64,000 bases of DNA, from positions 368,363 through 432,362 of the forward strand of contig NZ_CABJDN010000007.1 in the NCBI RefSeq assembly GCF_902364365.1. The letters run 5' to 3'. The notes under the pieces are model-generated. The model had not been told where the DNA came from, searched no databases, and saw only the letters and a list, made by a program, of their open reading frames with translations. Each line of letters opens with the position of its first letter. The stretch's first letter is position 1. Made by a program: the position numbers and the translations under genes. The DNA is from Bacteroides intestinalis. GTDB lineage: Bacteria > Bacteroidota > Bacteroidia > Bacteroidales > Bacteroidaceae. This document shows, piece after piece, positions 1 to 9,222 of this stretch.

Positions 1-318
1 TATGATAACCGGAAATACTTCGACTTCGTAGAACGTGCCCGGAAAGCCGGAGTTACCATTCCCATCATTCCAGGTATCAAACCGTTCAAGAAGATATCTC
101 AAATCAGCATGATACCCAAGACTTTCAAAGTGGACTTGCCCGAAGAACTGGCATGCGAAGCGATGAAATGCAAAACGGATGAAGAAGCCAAACAAGTAGG
201 CATCGAATGGTGTGTTAAGCAATGTAAGGAATTAGTGGAACATGGAGTACCCAGTATTCACTTCTACTCCATCGGTGCAGTGGACAGTATAAAAGAAGTT
301 GCAAAACTGGTATACTAA
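1..318 (+). CDS. metF: methylenetetrahydrofolate reductase, C-terminal part
   Basis: The reading frame is open from base 1 and gives the last 105 residues of MetF; the N-terminus lies outside the window. MetF reduces 5,10-methylene-THF to 5-methyl-THF with a flavin cofactor and so supplies methyl groups for methionine synthesis. Recognition rests on family segments in this part: a PIIPGIKPFKK strand-loop early in the fragment, followed by the segment ending in GVPSIHFYSIGAVDSIKEV, which matches the end of the TIM barrel. The stop at 316-318 is followed 51 bases later by holB on the same strand, so the two may be co-transcribed. No anomaly is seen in the visible part. Confidence 0.93.
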   Translation, partial: YDNRKYFDFVERARKAGVTIPIIPGIKPFKKISQISMIPKTFKVDLPEELACEAMKCKTDEEAKQVGIEWCVKQCKELVEHGVPSIHFYSIGAVDSIKEVAKLVY

Positions 319-369
319 GGCCGAAATCAAGTAACATTAGTTGTAAATTATAAAACCATATATAATATT

Positions 370-1488
370 GTGTTTTTCAAAGAGGTAATAGGACAAGAAG
401 CAGCCAAACAACGACTCAGACAGGAAGTGCAAGAGGGACGTATTCCTCATGCTCAGCTCTTCTGTGGCCCATCGGGAGTGGGAAAACTTCCGTTGGCAAT
501 GGCTTATGCCCGTTACATCTGTTGCCCGAACCGTACAGATACAGATGCCTGTGGTACTTGTCCCTCCTGCATAAAGTGGAATAAGCTGGTACATCCGGAT
601 GTGCATTTCGTCTTTCCCATCGTAAAAAAAGGGAAGAAAGAAGTGTGCGACGATTACATAGCTGACTGGCGCCATCTGGTGCTGAACAGCCCTTATTTCA
701 GTCTCAACCACTGGCTAAACGAGATGGATGCTGAAAACGGACAAGCCATTATCTATGCAAAGGAGAGTGACGAGATAGTGCGCAAGCTCAGTCTGAAATC
801 GAGCGAAGGCGGCTACAAGGTTACTATCGTCTGGCTACCGGAGAAAATGCACGTAGTTTGTGCCAATAAGCTATTGAAGCTTCTGGAAGAACCTCCCGAA
901 AAGACAGTATTCTTATTGATATCCGAAGCTCCGGACATGATACTGCCGACAATCTTGAGCCGTACGCAACGTTTCAACATCCGTAAAATAGAAGAAACGG
1001 ATATTGCCAACGCCTTGCAACAGAAGTACGGTGTACGTCCTAATGATAGCTTCACCTTGGCGCATCTTGCAAACGGTGACTTTATCAAAGCATTGGAAAC
1101 CATCCACCTGAACGAAGAAAACGAACTGTTCTTTGAACTCTTTGTCAGCCTCATGCGTCTTTCCTATCAACGGAAGATACGTGAAATGAAGCAATGGAGT
1201 GAGCAACTGGCAGGCATGGGACGCGAACGGCAGAAGAACTTCCTGACATACGCCCAGCGTATGATACGCGAGAATTTCATCTATAACCTGCATTGCAAAG
1301 AGATGAGTTACATGACTTTGCCCGAACAAAACTTCGCTACCCGTTTCGCCCCTTTTATCAACGAACGGAATGTAATGGGAATGATGGATGAATTGAGTGA
1401 AGCGCAGATACATATCGAGCAAAATGTAAATGCAAGGATGGTCTTCTTTGATTTTTCATTGAAAATGATAGTTCTACTGAAACAGTAG
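370..1488 (+). CDS. holB: DNA polymerase III delta-prime subunit (clamp loader)
   Basis: This 372-residue protein is a clamp-loader ATPase-like subunit, which helps load the sliding clamp in DNA replication. The P-loop region GPSGVGK (33-39) is followed by Leu-Pro instead of Thr/Ser, as expected for the non-hydrolysing delta-prime subunit. Cys51/52, 61, 64 and 67 form the zinc module, and NKLLKLLEEPP (about 165-175) is the conserved Walker-B-downstream helix. The usual SRC motif reads SRT here (197-199). The start is GTG at 370, the only start giving the family N-terminus FFKEVIGQE. It precedes ricT by 41 bases; a holB-ricT-gldH order is common in Bacteroidota. Confidence 0.93.
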   Translation: MFFKEVIGQEAAKQRLRQEVQEGRIPHAQLFCGPSGVGKLPLAMAYARYICCPNRTDTDACGTCPSCIKWNKLVHPDVHFVFPIVKKGKKEVCDDYIADWRHLVLNSPYFSLNHWLNEMDAENGQAIIYAKESDEIVRKLSLKSSEGGYKVTIVWLPEKMHVVCANKLLKLLEEPPEKTVFLLISEAPDMILPTILSRTQRFNIRKIEETDIANALQQKYGVRPNDSFTLAHLANGDFIKALETIHLNEENELFFELFVSLMRLSYQRKIREMKQWSEQLAGMGRERQKNFLTYAQRMIRENFIYNLHCKEMSYMTLPEQNFATRFAPFINERNVMGMMDELSEAQIHIEQNVNARMVFFDFSLKMIVLLKQ

Positions 1489-1529
1489 AAATCAGATATA
1501 TAGTAGTAATCTCAATCATAAATAAAAAA

Positions 1530-2873
1530 ATGGATTTTAAACTACATAACGGAAGCGGAGGTCTCTGCTGCAAAAGTTGCGGCAGGCAAGACAAGCAACT
1601 GAACACCTACGACTGGCTGGCCGACATTCCCGGAAACGGAGAAGAAAGCGACCTGGTAGAAGTTCAGTTCAAGAATACCCGCAAAGGGTATTTCCGCAAT
1701 AGCAACCATATACCTCTTGAAAAGGGTGACATCGTGGCCGTAGAAGCAACGCCGGGACATGACATCGGTGTAGTGACCCTAACCGGACGTCTTGTTCCGC
1801 TGCAAATGCGAAAAGCCAACATCAAGTCTGAGGCTGATATCAAGCGCATCTACCGTAAAGCCAAACAGGTAGATATGGACAAATATAATGAGGCCAAAGG
1901 ACGCGAACACGACACCATGATACGCGCCCGGCAGATTGCCCTCAACTTGAATCTCAACATGAAAATCGGGGATGTGGAATATCAGGGAGACGGTAACAAA
2001 GCTATCTTCTATTATATTGCCGACGAGCGTGTAGACTTCCGCCAGCTGATCAAGGTATTGGCAGATGCTTTTCATGTCCGCATTGAAATGAAGCAGATTG
2101 GTGCACGCCAAGAGGCCGGACGAATCGGTGGCATCGGTCCTTGTGGACGCGAGCTCTGCTGTGCCACCTGGATGACCTCTTTCGTGTCAGTATCAACAAG
2201 CGCCGCCCGTTATCAGGACATTTCTCTCAATCCGCAAAAACTGGCAGGACAATGTGCCAAACTGAAATGCTGTCTCAACTATGAAGTGGACTGCTATGTG
2301 GAAGCCCAAAAACGTCTTCCTTCCAGAGAGATCGAACTGGAAACCAAAGACGGTACTTTCTATTTCTTTAAAGCAGATATTCTGAGCAATCAGATTACCT
2401 ACTCTACCGATAAGAACATTCCTGCCAATCTGGTAACAATCAGTGGTAAGCGTGCATTTGAGATTATCGGTATGAACAAACGGGGCACTAAGCCCGAAAG
2501 TCTTGTAGAAGAAGCACGTCAGGTGGAACCCAAGAAGCCGATAGATTTGTTGGAACAGGAAAGCTTAACACGCTTCGACCGTAGCCGTAAAGGTAAAAAC
2601 GGCGGAGAAAATAACGGTAGTGGAAACGGAAACGGCGGTAATAACAACCGCAAGAAAAAGAAAAAAGGAAATCCGAATCAACCCGGAGATCAACAATCCA
2701 GACCACGCCCACAAGGTGAACCCAGGCCACAAACTGACAAGCCCAGACCACAACAAGGTGATCAGAGACGGGGAGAACAGCCCAGGCGCAACAGACCCAA
2801 GAATCGCCCCAACAATCCCCCCAGACCACAAGGAGAGAAACCAGCCGGAAATGAAAAACCTGCTCAAGAATAA
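1530..2873 (+). CDS. ricT: RicT/PSP1-domain iron-sulfur regulatory protein
   Basis: A 447-residue PSP1-family protein. RicT (YaaT) of Bacillus belongs to the RicAFT iron-sulfur complex that modulates RNA processing; whether Bacteroidota use it the same way is not known from this sequence. The PSP1 core covers about residues 40-330. Cysteine clusters at 13/14/17, 205/210/211 (GPCGRELCC) and 242/247/248 (CAKLKCC) are the expected cluster ligands. From about residue 350 the protein becomes a low-complexity tail, first Gly/Asn rich, then Lys rich, then Pro-Arg-Gln rich with repeated RPQ steps, and is probably disordered. The last 23 bases overlap the start of gldH in another frame, so the tail codons double as the gldH ribosome-binding region. 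Confidence 0.88.
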   Translation: MDFKLHNGSGGLCCKSCGRQDKQLNTYDWLADIPGNGEESDLVEVQFKNTRKGYFRNSNHIPLEKGDIVAVEATPGHDIGVVTLTGRLVPLQMRKANIKSEADIKRIYRKAKQVDMDKYNEAKGREHDTMIRARQIALNLNLNMKIGDVEYQGDGNKAIFYYIADERVDFRQLIKVLADAFHVRIEMKQIGARQEAGRIGGIGPCGRELCCATWMTSFVSVSTSAARYQDISLNPQKLAGQCAKLKCCLNYEVDCYVEAQKRLPSREIELETKDGTFYFFKADILSNQITYSTDKNIPANLVTISGKRAFEIIGMNKRGTKPESLVEEARQVEPKKPIDLLEQESLTRFDRSRKGKNGGENNGSGNGNGGNNNRKKKKKGNPNQPGDQQSRPRPQGEPRPQTDKPRPQQGDQRRGEQPRRNRPKNRPNNPPRPQGEKPAGNEKPAQE

Positions 2874-3336
2874 AACATCTCTCCTGCAGAGTTTGATACT
2901 GCTGTTCATCGCAAGCTTCTACACAGCCTGCGATGAGCAGACTGTATATCATTCTTTTCAATCCCTGCCAACGGAAGGTTGGCAGCGGAATGACACGCTA
3001 TTCTTCAATGTTTCAGTTGCGGACTCCGCTACACTCTACAATGTATCCGTAGAAGTAAGAAACCGGAATAATTATCCGTATCAGAATCTGCCCCTACTTA
3101 TCTACTACGACAGCCCGGAAACCCAAAACATCAAGCGGGATACATTGGAACTGCGACTTGCTGACAATGCAGGTATCTGGTTAGGAGATGGCTGGGGTGG
3201 GCTATATCAATCAACACTCCCAGCAGGATTCATCCGTATTGGAAAAGCCGGAGACTACCGCTTCAAGATTATACACCTTCTACCGGACGAAGTCCTTCCC
3301 GGAATCAACGATGTAGGAATCAAACTAAAACGCTGA
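2851..3336 (+). CDS. gldH: gliding motility lipoprotein GldH
   Basis: A 161-residue lipoprotein with a signal peptide ending at FYTAC (Cys27). GldH was named from Flavobacterium gliding/T9SS genetics but is also found in non-gliding Bacteroides, where its role is not settled. The body shows the family pattern: QSLPTEGWQRNDTLFF, then RNNYPYQNLPLLIYYD, then a C-terminal segment ending LPGINDVGIKLKR. The ATG at 2851 was chosen because it starts the signal peptide and has AGGAGAG at 2831-2837; a longer upstream frame exists but only by reading through the ricT tail. The gene overlaps ricT by 23 bases and its last 12 bases overlap the convergent rodA gene. Confidence 0.88.
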   Translation: MKNLLKNKTSLLQSLILLFIASFYTACDEQTVYHSFQSLPTEGWQRNDTLFFNVSVADSATLYNVSVEVRNRNNYPYQNLPLLIYYDSPETQNIKRDTLELRLADNAGIWLGDGWGGLYQSTLPAGFIRIGKAGDYRFKIIHLLPDEVLPGINDVGIKLKR

Positions 3337-4791
3337 CAGTCTCTTTTTGCGTCCTGCATCAATCCGCAGGAAGATGAACAGCAGGATGGTGAATCCCCAA
3401 AGCGAAGAACCGCCATAACTAAAGAATGGCAGCGGAATACCTATCACAGGCGTCAATCCCAGCACCATACCTACATTAATAAATAGGTGAAACAGGAATA
3501 TACTAACGACCGAGTAACCATAGACCCGACCAAACGTAGACGGTTGCCGCTCCGCCACAGCAATCAGGCGGAGTATTAATATAAGGAATAAGAGCAGCAC
3601 GGCAGTAGAACCTATAAATCCTTCTTCTTCACCTACTGTGCAGAAAATAAAGTCCGTATCTTGTTCGGGTACATATTTCAGCTTAGTCTGAGTACCATTC
3701 AGGAATCCCTTTCCTGTCAGACCACCGGAACCGATAGCTATCTTCGATTGGTTGACATTGTACCCGGCACCAGCCAAGTCTTCTTCCATGCCCAATACCA
3801 CCTTGATACGTATCTGCTGGTGAGGCTCCAATACTTTATTAAAGAAGTAATCACTGGAATATAAGAAACCGATAGAACCGATAGCAAACATACCTATCAG
3901 GAAATAACTAAGATGACGTTCACTTAACGAAAGGAAAATAAGATACCCAACCACCAGCACACACAGTCCCCATTGCACCCAAACCAAATTAAACGGAGTC
4001 ACATATTCCGATATAAAATAAGCGATCAGTAACACTCCAATGGTAACTAACAATATATTGCGTACCGGTTCCCATTTCTTCTTATAAACCCACACCATTC
4101 CTGCCGCAGACAGCAAGACCATCGAGAGCACAGTAAACTCCCCTATCGGTGTCGGCGTATCGGCAATAAACACCTGATCAAAACGAATGCCTACCACAAA
4201 GTAAACTACCGCGCACAATCCGGAAAACAGAACCACACCCGGCATCCCCTCCCGATACAGAACCAAGAAGAAAGCAGTATATACCAATGCTGAGCCAGTC
4301 TCACGCTGTAAGATAATAAGTATCATCGGGAACAAAATAAGGAAAACCATCATCAGGATATTCTTCCAGTTCTTCATGGTGAACGAATAGGAATTCATAT
4401 ACTTGGCAAGCGCCAGTGCCGTAGCAAACTTGGCAAATTCCGCCGGCTGCAAACTTACCGGCCCCATGACCAGCCACGACCTCGATCCCTTCGTATCAGG
4501 GGCTATAAAGATAGTGACTACAAGTAATATGGCAAGCGCTATATAAATCAGATAGGCAAACATATCATAAATGTCATCTTCAAGCATCAATAATACAAAG
4601 CCTAATCCGAAAGAGCAAATGATCCAAACCAATTGCTTACCTGCACGAGTGGAGAAATCCCAGAAGTCACGGTCGCCATAATCATAGCTTGCCCCGCAAA
4701 CGCTGAACCAACCGAATGCAATCAGAATCAAGTAAACACAGATCGTTACCCAATCCAGTGATTTCCATATACTATCTCTCCTCGTCACCAT
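3325..4791 (-). CDS. rodA: rod shape-determining protein RodA (SEDS glycosyltransferase)
   Basis: A 488-residue polytopic membrane protein of the SEDS family. RodA polymerises glycan strands for cell elongation together with the class B penicillin-binding protein PBP2. Recognisable segments are the LQPAEFAKFATALALA helix, the long periplasmic region leading to HQQIRIKVVLGMEEDLAGAGYNVNQSKIAIGSGGLTGKGFLNGTQTKLKYVPEQDTDFIF, split by hydrophobic helices, and the C-terminal GIPLPFFSYGGSS motif. It is longer than the E. coli protein because of an extra membrane region in the middle, which is usual for Bacteroidota. It overlaps the upstream mrdA gene by 20 bases, so the two are translationally coupled. 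Confidence 0.95.
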   Translation of the reverse strand: MVTRRDSIWKSLDWVTICVYLILIAFGWFSVCGASYDYGDRDFWDFSTRAGKQLVWIICSFGLGFVLLMLEDDIYDMFAYLIYIALAILLVVTIFIAPDTKGSRSWLVMGPVSLQPAEFAKFATALALAKYMNSYSFTMKNWKNILMMVFLILFPMILIILQRETGSALVYTAFFLVLYREGMPGVVLFSGLCAVVYFVVGIRFDQVFIADTPTPIGEFTVLSMVLLSAAGMVWVYKKKWEPVRNILLVTIGVLLIAYFISEYVTPFNLVWVQWGLCVLVVGYLIFLSLSERHLSYFLIGMFAIGSIGFLYSSDYFFNKVLEPHQQIRIKVVLGMEEDLAGAGYNVNQSKIAIGSGGLTGKGFLNGTQTKLKYVPEQDTDFIFCTVGEEEGFIGSTAVLLLFLILILRLIAVAERQPSTFGRVYGYSVVSIFLFHLFINVGMVLGLTPVIGIPLPFFSYGGSSLWGFTILLFIFLRIDAGRKKRLSAF

Positions 4792-6637
4792 ACATTATCA
4801 CACGATTACTCATTTCTTCCGCTCTTTCTTCGCTGGCAGGCGAAAGTTTTCCATTCAAATACTGCTCCATCATTAAAGCACCATAAGGTACTCCATAAGT
4901 TGCACCCCAACCACCATTCTCTACATAAACAGCAATAGCGATCTTCGGCTTGTCCATCGGGGCAAAACCTATAAATGCAGAGTGGTCATGTCCGCGGTTC
5001 TGTGCCGTACCCGTCTTTCCACAGACTTCTACACCCGGCAGGATAGTTCCGGCTATACGGCAAGTAGCACTTCCGGTAACTCCCGTAACGGCAGCCCGCA
5101 TACCTTCTACAATTTCTTCATAATAAGAGCGGTCGATAGAAGTGTAACGACGTTCCCGGTAGGTACTATCCAATTCTGCATCCTGAATATCCTTCACAAT
5201 ATGCGGAGTCACAAAATAACCACGATTGGCAATGGTAGCCGCTAAGTTTGCCATTTGCAAAGGTGTACTTAAAACTTCACCCTGACCGATAGAAATACTG
5301 ATTACCGTCAATCCATTCCATGATCCACGATAGGCCTTATCATAAACACCTGCATTGGGAATAAATCCGCGTTTCTCACCCGGCAAATCAGTTCCCAGCT
5401 TATAACCAAATCCTTGAGAAACCATGTGATCTTTCCATACAGTAAGTGCATTCTGCGGCGAACCGTATTTCTTATCACCAAACATGCGATAAAGCCCCCA
5501 ACAGAAATAAGCATTACATGAAGTGGCAATAGCTGGTATCAACGGAAGTGGTGATCCGTGTCCGTGACATCCTACACGCAAACCTCCATAAATAAATCCA
5601 TGAGAACAAGGAAACGATGTGGACGGCTGTATGATACCTTCTTGCAAGAATGTCAGCGCTTGGGCTGTTTTAAAAGTAGACCCCGGAGGATAAACACCCA
5701 TAATCGCACGATTCAGCAACGGTTTCTGTTTATCTTTCTGCAACATATTATGGTTTTTCCCACGCTGACGTCCGATCATCAGATGCGGATCAAAATTAGG
5801 TGCAGATACCAGACATAGAATCTCTCCGGTTTCCGGCTCAATAGCCACAATTGCACCGATTTTATTCTTCATCAGACGCTCACCCAACATCTGCAAATCA
5901 ATATCCAATCCTAATTTCAAGTTCTTGCCCGGTATCGATGGCCGGTCCAATTTGCCATCCATATAATGCCCCTGAATACGTCCATGCGCATCACGAAGCA
6001 AAACCTCTACTCCTTTTTCACCACGCAGGTATTTCTCGTATGACTTTTCTATACCTTGCTTACCTACATAGTCACCGCGAATGTAATAATCATCAGCCTC
6101 AATATCTCTCATTGAAACCTCACCGATATCTCCCAAAGCATGTCCGGCAGCATTGTAAGTATATTGCCGGATCGTACGCCTCTGAATATAAAAGCCCGGA
6201 AATTTGAAAAGCTTTTCCTGAAATACACCGCACTCTTCCGCTGAGAGCTGCGTCATAAACACCTGATGCGTATATCTGGAATAACCGGGGTTCATCCAGC
6301 GGTTTTTCACATCTTTCATTCGCTTCAGCAACTGTTCTTTCGTAATATTCAGTGTGCGGCAAAAATCGAGAGTATCCAGTTCCGTCACCTCTCGCGGCAC
6401 GAATGTGATGTCATACGCAGGTTGGTTGAACACCAGCAACTTTCCATTGCGGTCATAAATCGCACCGCGCGAAGGATACTGGATTTTATTGAGGAAAGCA
6501 TTGCTATCTGCGTTCTTCTTGTAAGTATCAGTCATGATTTGCAACACAAAAAGACGCATGATATAAATGATAACAATCACAATTGCTACCCCACCTATCA
6601 CTAATTTCCGCTTTTCGAGTGTATAATCCTTTGCCAT
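4772..6637 (-). CDS. mrdA: penicillin-binding protein 2
   Basis: A 621-residue monofunctional class B transpeptidase that cross-links peptidoglycan during elongation and pairs with RodA. One N-terminal membrane anchor (about 13-34) is followed by the pedestal domain and the transpeptidase domain. The active-site signatures are intact: S320-T-F-K (acylated serine), S373-C-N and K541-T-G. The gene ends inside the start of rodA and begins one base after mreD, as expected for the mreBCD-mrdA-rodA shape operon. Nothing is missing. The tail after residue 600 is short and rich in Glu. Confidence 0.95.
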   Translation of the reverse strand: MAKDYTLEKRKLVIGGVAIVIVIIYIMRLFVLQIMTDTYKKNADSNAFLNKIQYPSRGAIYDRNGKLLVFNQPAYDITFVPREVTELDTLDFCRTLNITKEQLLKRMKDVKNRWMNPGYSRYTHQVFMTQLSAEECGVFQEKLFKFPGFYIQRRTIRQYTYNAAGHALGDIGEVSMRDIEADDYYIRGDYVGKQGIEKSYEKYLRGEKGVEVLLRDAHGRIQGHYMDGKLDRPSIPGKNLKLGLDIDLQMLGERLMKNKIGAIVAIEPETGEILCLVSAPNFDPHLMIGRQRGKNHNMLQKDKQKPLLNRAIMGVYPPGSTFKTAQALTFLQEGIIQPSTSFPCSHGFIYGGLRVGCHGHGSPLPLIPAIATSCNAYFCWGLYRMFGDKKYGSPQNALTVWKDHMVSQGFGYKLGTDLPGEKRGFIPNAGVYDKAYRGSWNGLTVISISIGQGEVLSTPLQMANLAATIANRGYFVTPHIVKDIQDAELDSTYRERRYTSIDRSYYEEIVEGMRAAVTGVTGSATCRIAGTILPGVEVCGKTGTAQNRGHDHSAFIGFAPMDKPKIAIAVYVENGGWGATYGVPYGALMMEQYLNGKLSPASEERAEEMSNRVIMYGDEER

Positions 6638-6638
6638 C

Positions 6639-7139
6639 TTACTTCTTCTTCACTCCTTCTATAGCCATGATACAGGTTACAGTCAGCAACGTACTTGCCA
6701 CAATTCTCAGCAGCAATGTTCCGATATGGGCGAACGAAAAGAATTCTATGGTAAGTAATATTGCATGATGAATAAAAACGCTAACAATCAAATACTTCAG
6801 GAAAGGAACAATCCCCATCGATTTGATCGAAGGAACTATGTTTTCGAGCGTATCCCGCGGTACAAACAAACGCAGGAAAGTAGGGCGTAAAAAAGCCAGA
6901 GCCACCGTAGCCGCAGCATTCATCCCCGGTGTGTCCGAGAAGATATCCACCGTCAGTCCCAGAAAAAACGCCCACAGCATCAAAGCATTCCGCGGCGTTT
7001 CCGACTCGAATTTCAGTATGAGATAGATATATAGAAAAGGAGTGGCATATCCGGCAATATGCACATTATTCAGTATCAGCACCTGCAATAGTACCAAACC
7101 GATAAACCAACCTATTTTATGCAGATAATTGATGACCAC
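6639..7139 (-). CDS. mreD: rod shape-determining protein MreD
   Basis: A 166-residue, very hydrophobic inner-membrane protein with about five predicted helices, including LVLLQVLILNNVHIAGYATPF and a DIFSDTPGMNAAATVALAF segment typical of MreD. It is part of the MreBCD-RodA-PBP2 elongasome; its molecular activity is unclear even in model organisms. Position between mreC and mrdA supports the assignment more than sequence alone, since MreD diverges fast. The 95-base gap to mreC is filled by two short-word repeats (7154-7228). Confidence 0.88.
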   Translation of the reverse strand: MVINYLHKIGWFIGLVLLQVLILNNVHIAGYATPFLYIYLILKFESETPRNALMLWAFFLGLTVDIFSDTPGMNAAATVALAFLRPTFLRLFVPRDTLENIVPSIKSMGIVPFLKYLIVSVFIHHAILLTIEFFSFAHIGTLLLRIVASTLLTVTCIMAIEGVKKK

Positions 7140-7153
7140 CTCTTATTGAATTA

Positions 7154-7228
7154 ACAATTGACAATTGACAATTAAGGTTACCCCACTAATTGCTTATCAC
7201 TAATCACTCTAACACTTATCACTAATCA
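7154..7228. repeat. short-word repeats between mreC and mreD
   Basis: Two small arrays fill the gap inside the shape operon. At 7154-7174 the 7-mer ACAATTG/A occurs three times head to tail. At 7193-7203 and 7215-7225 the 11-mer CTTATCACTAA occurs twice, exactly 22 bases apart. An inverted relative of the second word (AGTGATTAGTG...GATAAGTGATTAG) appears at 49905-49934. No gene or terminator is visible here. Confidence 0.75.
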
Positions 7229-7234
7229 ATCCCA

Positions 7235-8077
7235 TCATTTCTCCCCTTCCTTCTCCAGCAGCTTCTGCTCCTCTTGTCCGGTACGGGCAATCACCCGCAC
7301 ATTGCCCACCTTCCCGAAGTCCGTAGCCAGTTTTATCTTCAACAGATAAGAGAGCCCGTCATGAGAATCGGACATATCATCCACCGTTCCCACCATAACT
7401 CCCGCGGGAAATACTGTGGAGTAACCGCTTGTCACCACCGTATCGCCCAAGTTAAACTCAGCATGACGGGGTAAATCCTTCAGATATGCAAAGCGAGAGT
7501 CTCCATATTCCCACTTCAAATAACCGAAATAGTCGCTGCCTACAATCTTGCAACTGATGCTCGATTTACTGTTCAGCAACGGAATAACGGTAGAGTAATG
7601 CAGAGAAGTTTTATAGACAATGCCCACTACTCCATTAGCATCTACCACACCCATTTCCGGACGGATTCCGGCAGCAGATCCTTCATCAAGAGTAATATAG
7701 TTATCCAACCGGTTCAGGCTATTCTTGATGACATTCGCTTTGAATATCTGGTATTCTTCCGGTTCAAGCCGTTCCAGGCTATAAAGCCGGACAGAGTCCA
7801 TTCCTTTATTATTCAATGTTTTCTCCAGGAATGCCACTCGTTGCTCCAGCCACATATTACGGTCGAGCAAGTCCTCATTGACAGATTTCAGATGGAAATA
7901 AGAAGTTATAGTTCCCGAAACATCGTAAACTTTCCCCGCCACACTATTGGCCGATGTGAAAAACACACTCTGCTGATAGTAATTGAAGCGGAACAATAAA
8001 ACAAAACTGGCTGCCTCTAACAGTAGAAAGAGGAACCAGTAGTTGTATTTAATAAGAAAGTTCAGTAAATTTCGCAT
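7235..8077 (-). CDS. mreC: rod shape-determining protein MreC
   Basis: A 280-residue periplasmic scaffold protein that links MreB and MreD to PBP2. It has one N-terminal membrane helix (about 12-30), a coiled coil (about 65-95) and the beta-barrel domain containing LDEGSAAGIRPEMGVVDANGVVGIVYK and VVTSGYSTVFPAGVMVGTV, the usual landmarks. The start follows mreB by nine bases. The C-terminus is short and charged (EEQKLLEKEGEK). Confidence 0.94.
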   Translation of the reverse strand: MRNLLNFLIKYNYWFLFLLLEAASFVLLFRFNYYQQSVFFTSANSVAGKVYDVSGTITSYFHLKSVNEDLLDRNMWLEQRVAFLEKTLNNKGMDSVRLYSLERLEPEEYQIFKANVIKNSLNRLDNYITLDEGSAAGIRPEMGVVDANGVVGIVYKTSLHYSTVIPLLNSKSSISCKIVGSDYFGYLKWEYGDSRFAYLKDLPRHAEFNLGDTVVTSGYSTVFPAGVMVGTVDDMSDSHDGLSYLLKIKLATDFGKVGNVRVIARTGQEEQKLLEKEGEK

Positions 8078-8086
8078 ATGCCTTTA

Positions 8087-9109
8087 TTACCGCATCAGGA
8101 ATGAGAAACGATCCACATTCTTCAGCGCCACACCCGTACCTTTGGCAACAGCATGCAGGGGATCTTCGGCAATGTGGAACGGAATGTTAATCTTATCAGT
8201 CAAACGCTTATCGAGTCCACGGAGCAATGCACCACCACCTGCCAGATAAATACCATTGTGCACAATATCGGCATACAATTCGGGAGGTGTATTTTCCAAT
8301 GCGTTCAAGATAGCAGTTTCAATCTTCGAGATGGATTTCTCCAGACAGTGCGCTACTTCCTGATAACATACAGGTACTTCCATAGGCAGAGCCGTGATGC
8401 GGTTCGGACCATGAACGATATAATCTTCCGGAGCATCTTCACCCAGTTCAGTCAAGGCAGCACCTACATTGATTTTAATACGCTCGGCCATACGCTCGCT
8501 GACCTTCACATTGTGTTGGCGGCTCATATACTCCTGAATATCAGCAGTCAGGTCATCACCCGCAATGCGGATGGAGTTGTTGGCTACGATACCCCCCAAG
8601 GAGATAACGGCAATTTCCGTAGAACCACCACCTATATCTACAATCATGTTTCCTTCCGGCGCCTCCACATCGATACCGATACCGATAGCGGCAGCCATGG
8701 GTTCGAAAATCAGGTAGACGTCACGTCCGCCGGCATGTTCGGCAGAGTCGCGCACGGCACGCAGCTCCACTTCAGTACTACCTGAGGGGACACCGATAAC
8801 CATACGGAGCGAAGGGGAAAACAGACGGTTGCGATTATTCACCATCTTTATCAAACCGCGTATCATCTGCTCGCAAGCATAGAAGTCGGCAATTACACCG
8901 TCGCGAAGCGGACGGATGGTACGTATGTTTTCGTGGGTCTTTTCGTGCATCATCTTTGCCTTATCACCCACGGCAATCATCTTATCGGTGCGACGGTCGA
9001 GAGCTACCACCGAAGGCTCATCCACCACAATCTTACCATTGGTTGTAATAATGGTATTGGCGGTACCAAGGTCCATCGCTATTTCTTGCGTAAAAGAGAA
9101 TAATCCCAT
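8087..9109 (-). CDS. mreB: actin-like rod shape protein MreB
   Basis: A 340-residue bacterial actin that forms membrane-associated filaments and positions the elongasome. The phosphate-1 loop DLGTANTII (about 13-21), the phosphate-2 region MIVDIGGGSTEIAVISLGGI and the adenosine motif YLAGGGALLRGLD are intact. The N-terminal MGLFSFTQEIAMDLG is the normal short membrane-binding start. First gene of the shape operon. Upstream on the same strand lies purH, separated by a 113-base gap holding a large A/T inverted repeat; no consensus promoter is evident in that gap. Confidence 0.96.
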   Translation of the reverse strand: MGLFSFTQEIAMDLGTANTIITTNGKIVVDEPSVVALDRRTDKMIAVGDKAKMMHEKTHENIRTIRPLRDGVIADFYACEQMIRGLIKMVNNRNRLFSPSLRMVIGVPSGSTEVELRAVRDSAEHAGGRDVYLIFEPMAAAIGIGIDVEAPEGNMIVDIGGGSTEIAVISLGGIVANNSIRIAGDDLTADIQEYMSRQHNVKVSERMAERIKINVGAALTELGEDAPEDYIVHGPNRITALPMEVPVCYQEVAHCLEKSISKIETAILNALENTPPELYADIVHNGIYLAGGGALLRGLDKRLTDKINIPFHIAEDPLHAVAKGTGVALKNVDRFSFLMR

Positions 9110-9130
9110 TGTACATTTATGATTTATGAA

Positions 9131-9216
9131 TTATGATTTATAATTTATGGATGATTATGAGGGTGCTTGCAATTCTTGCTGTTCAGCGGTCATAACTCAT
9201 AAATTATAAATCATAA
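9131..9216. repeat. 19-bp perfect A/T inverted repeat between purH and mreB
   Basis: TTATGATTTATAATTTATG at 9131-9149 is matched by its exact reverse complement at 9198-9216 with a 48-base loop. Extra imperfect copies of the ATTTATGA word flank the left arm. The right arm ends seven bases after the purH stop, so it would be the first structure in the purH 3-prime RNA. It lacks a GC-rich stem, so a classic intrinsic terminator is unlikely. Confidence 0.8.
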
Positions 9217-9222
9217 ATCTAA

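Noticed and set aside
2620..2850. N-terminal extension of gldH
   Set aside because: It is the ricT low-complexity tail read in another frame; the signal peptide begins at 2851.
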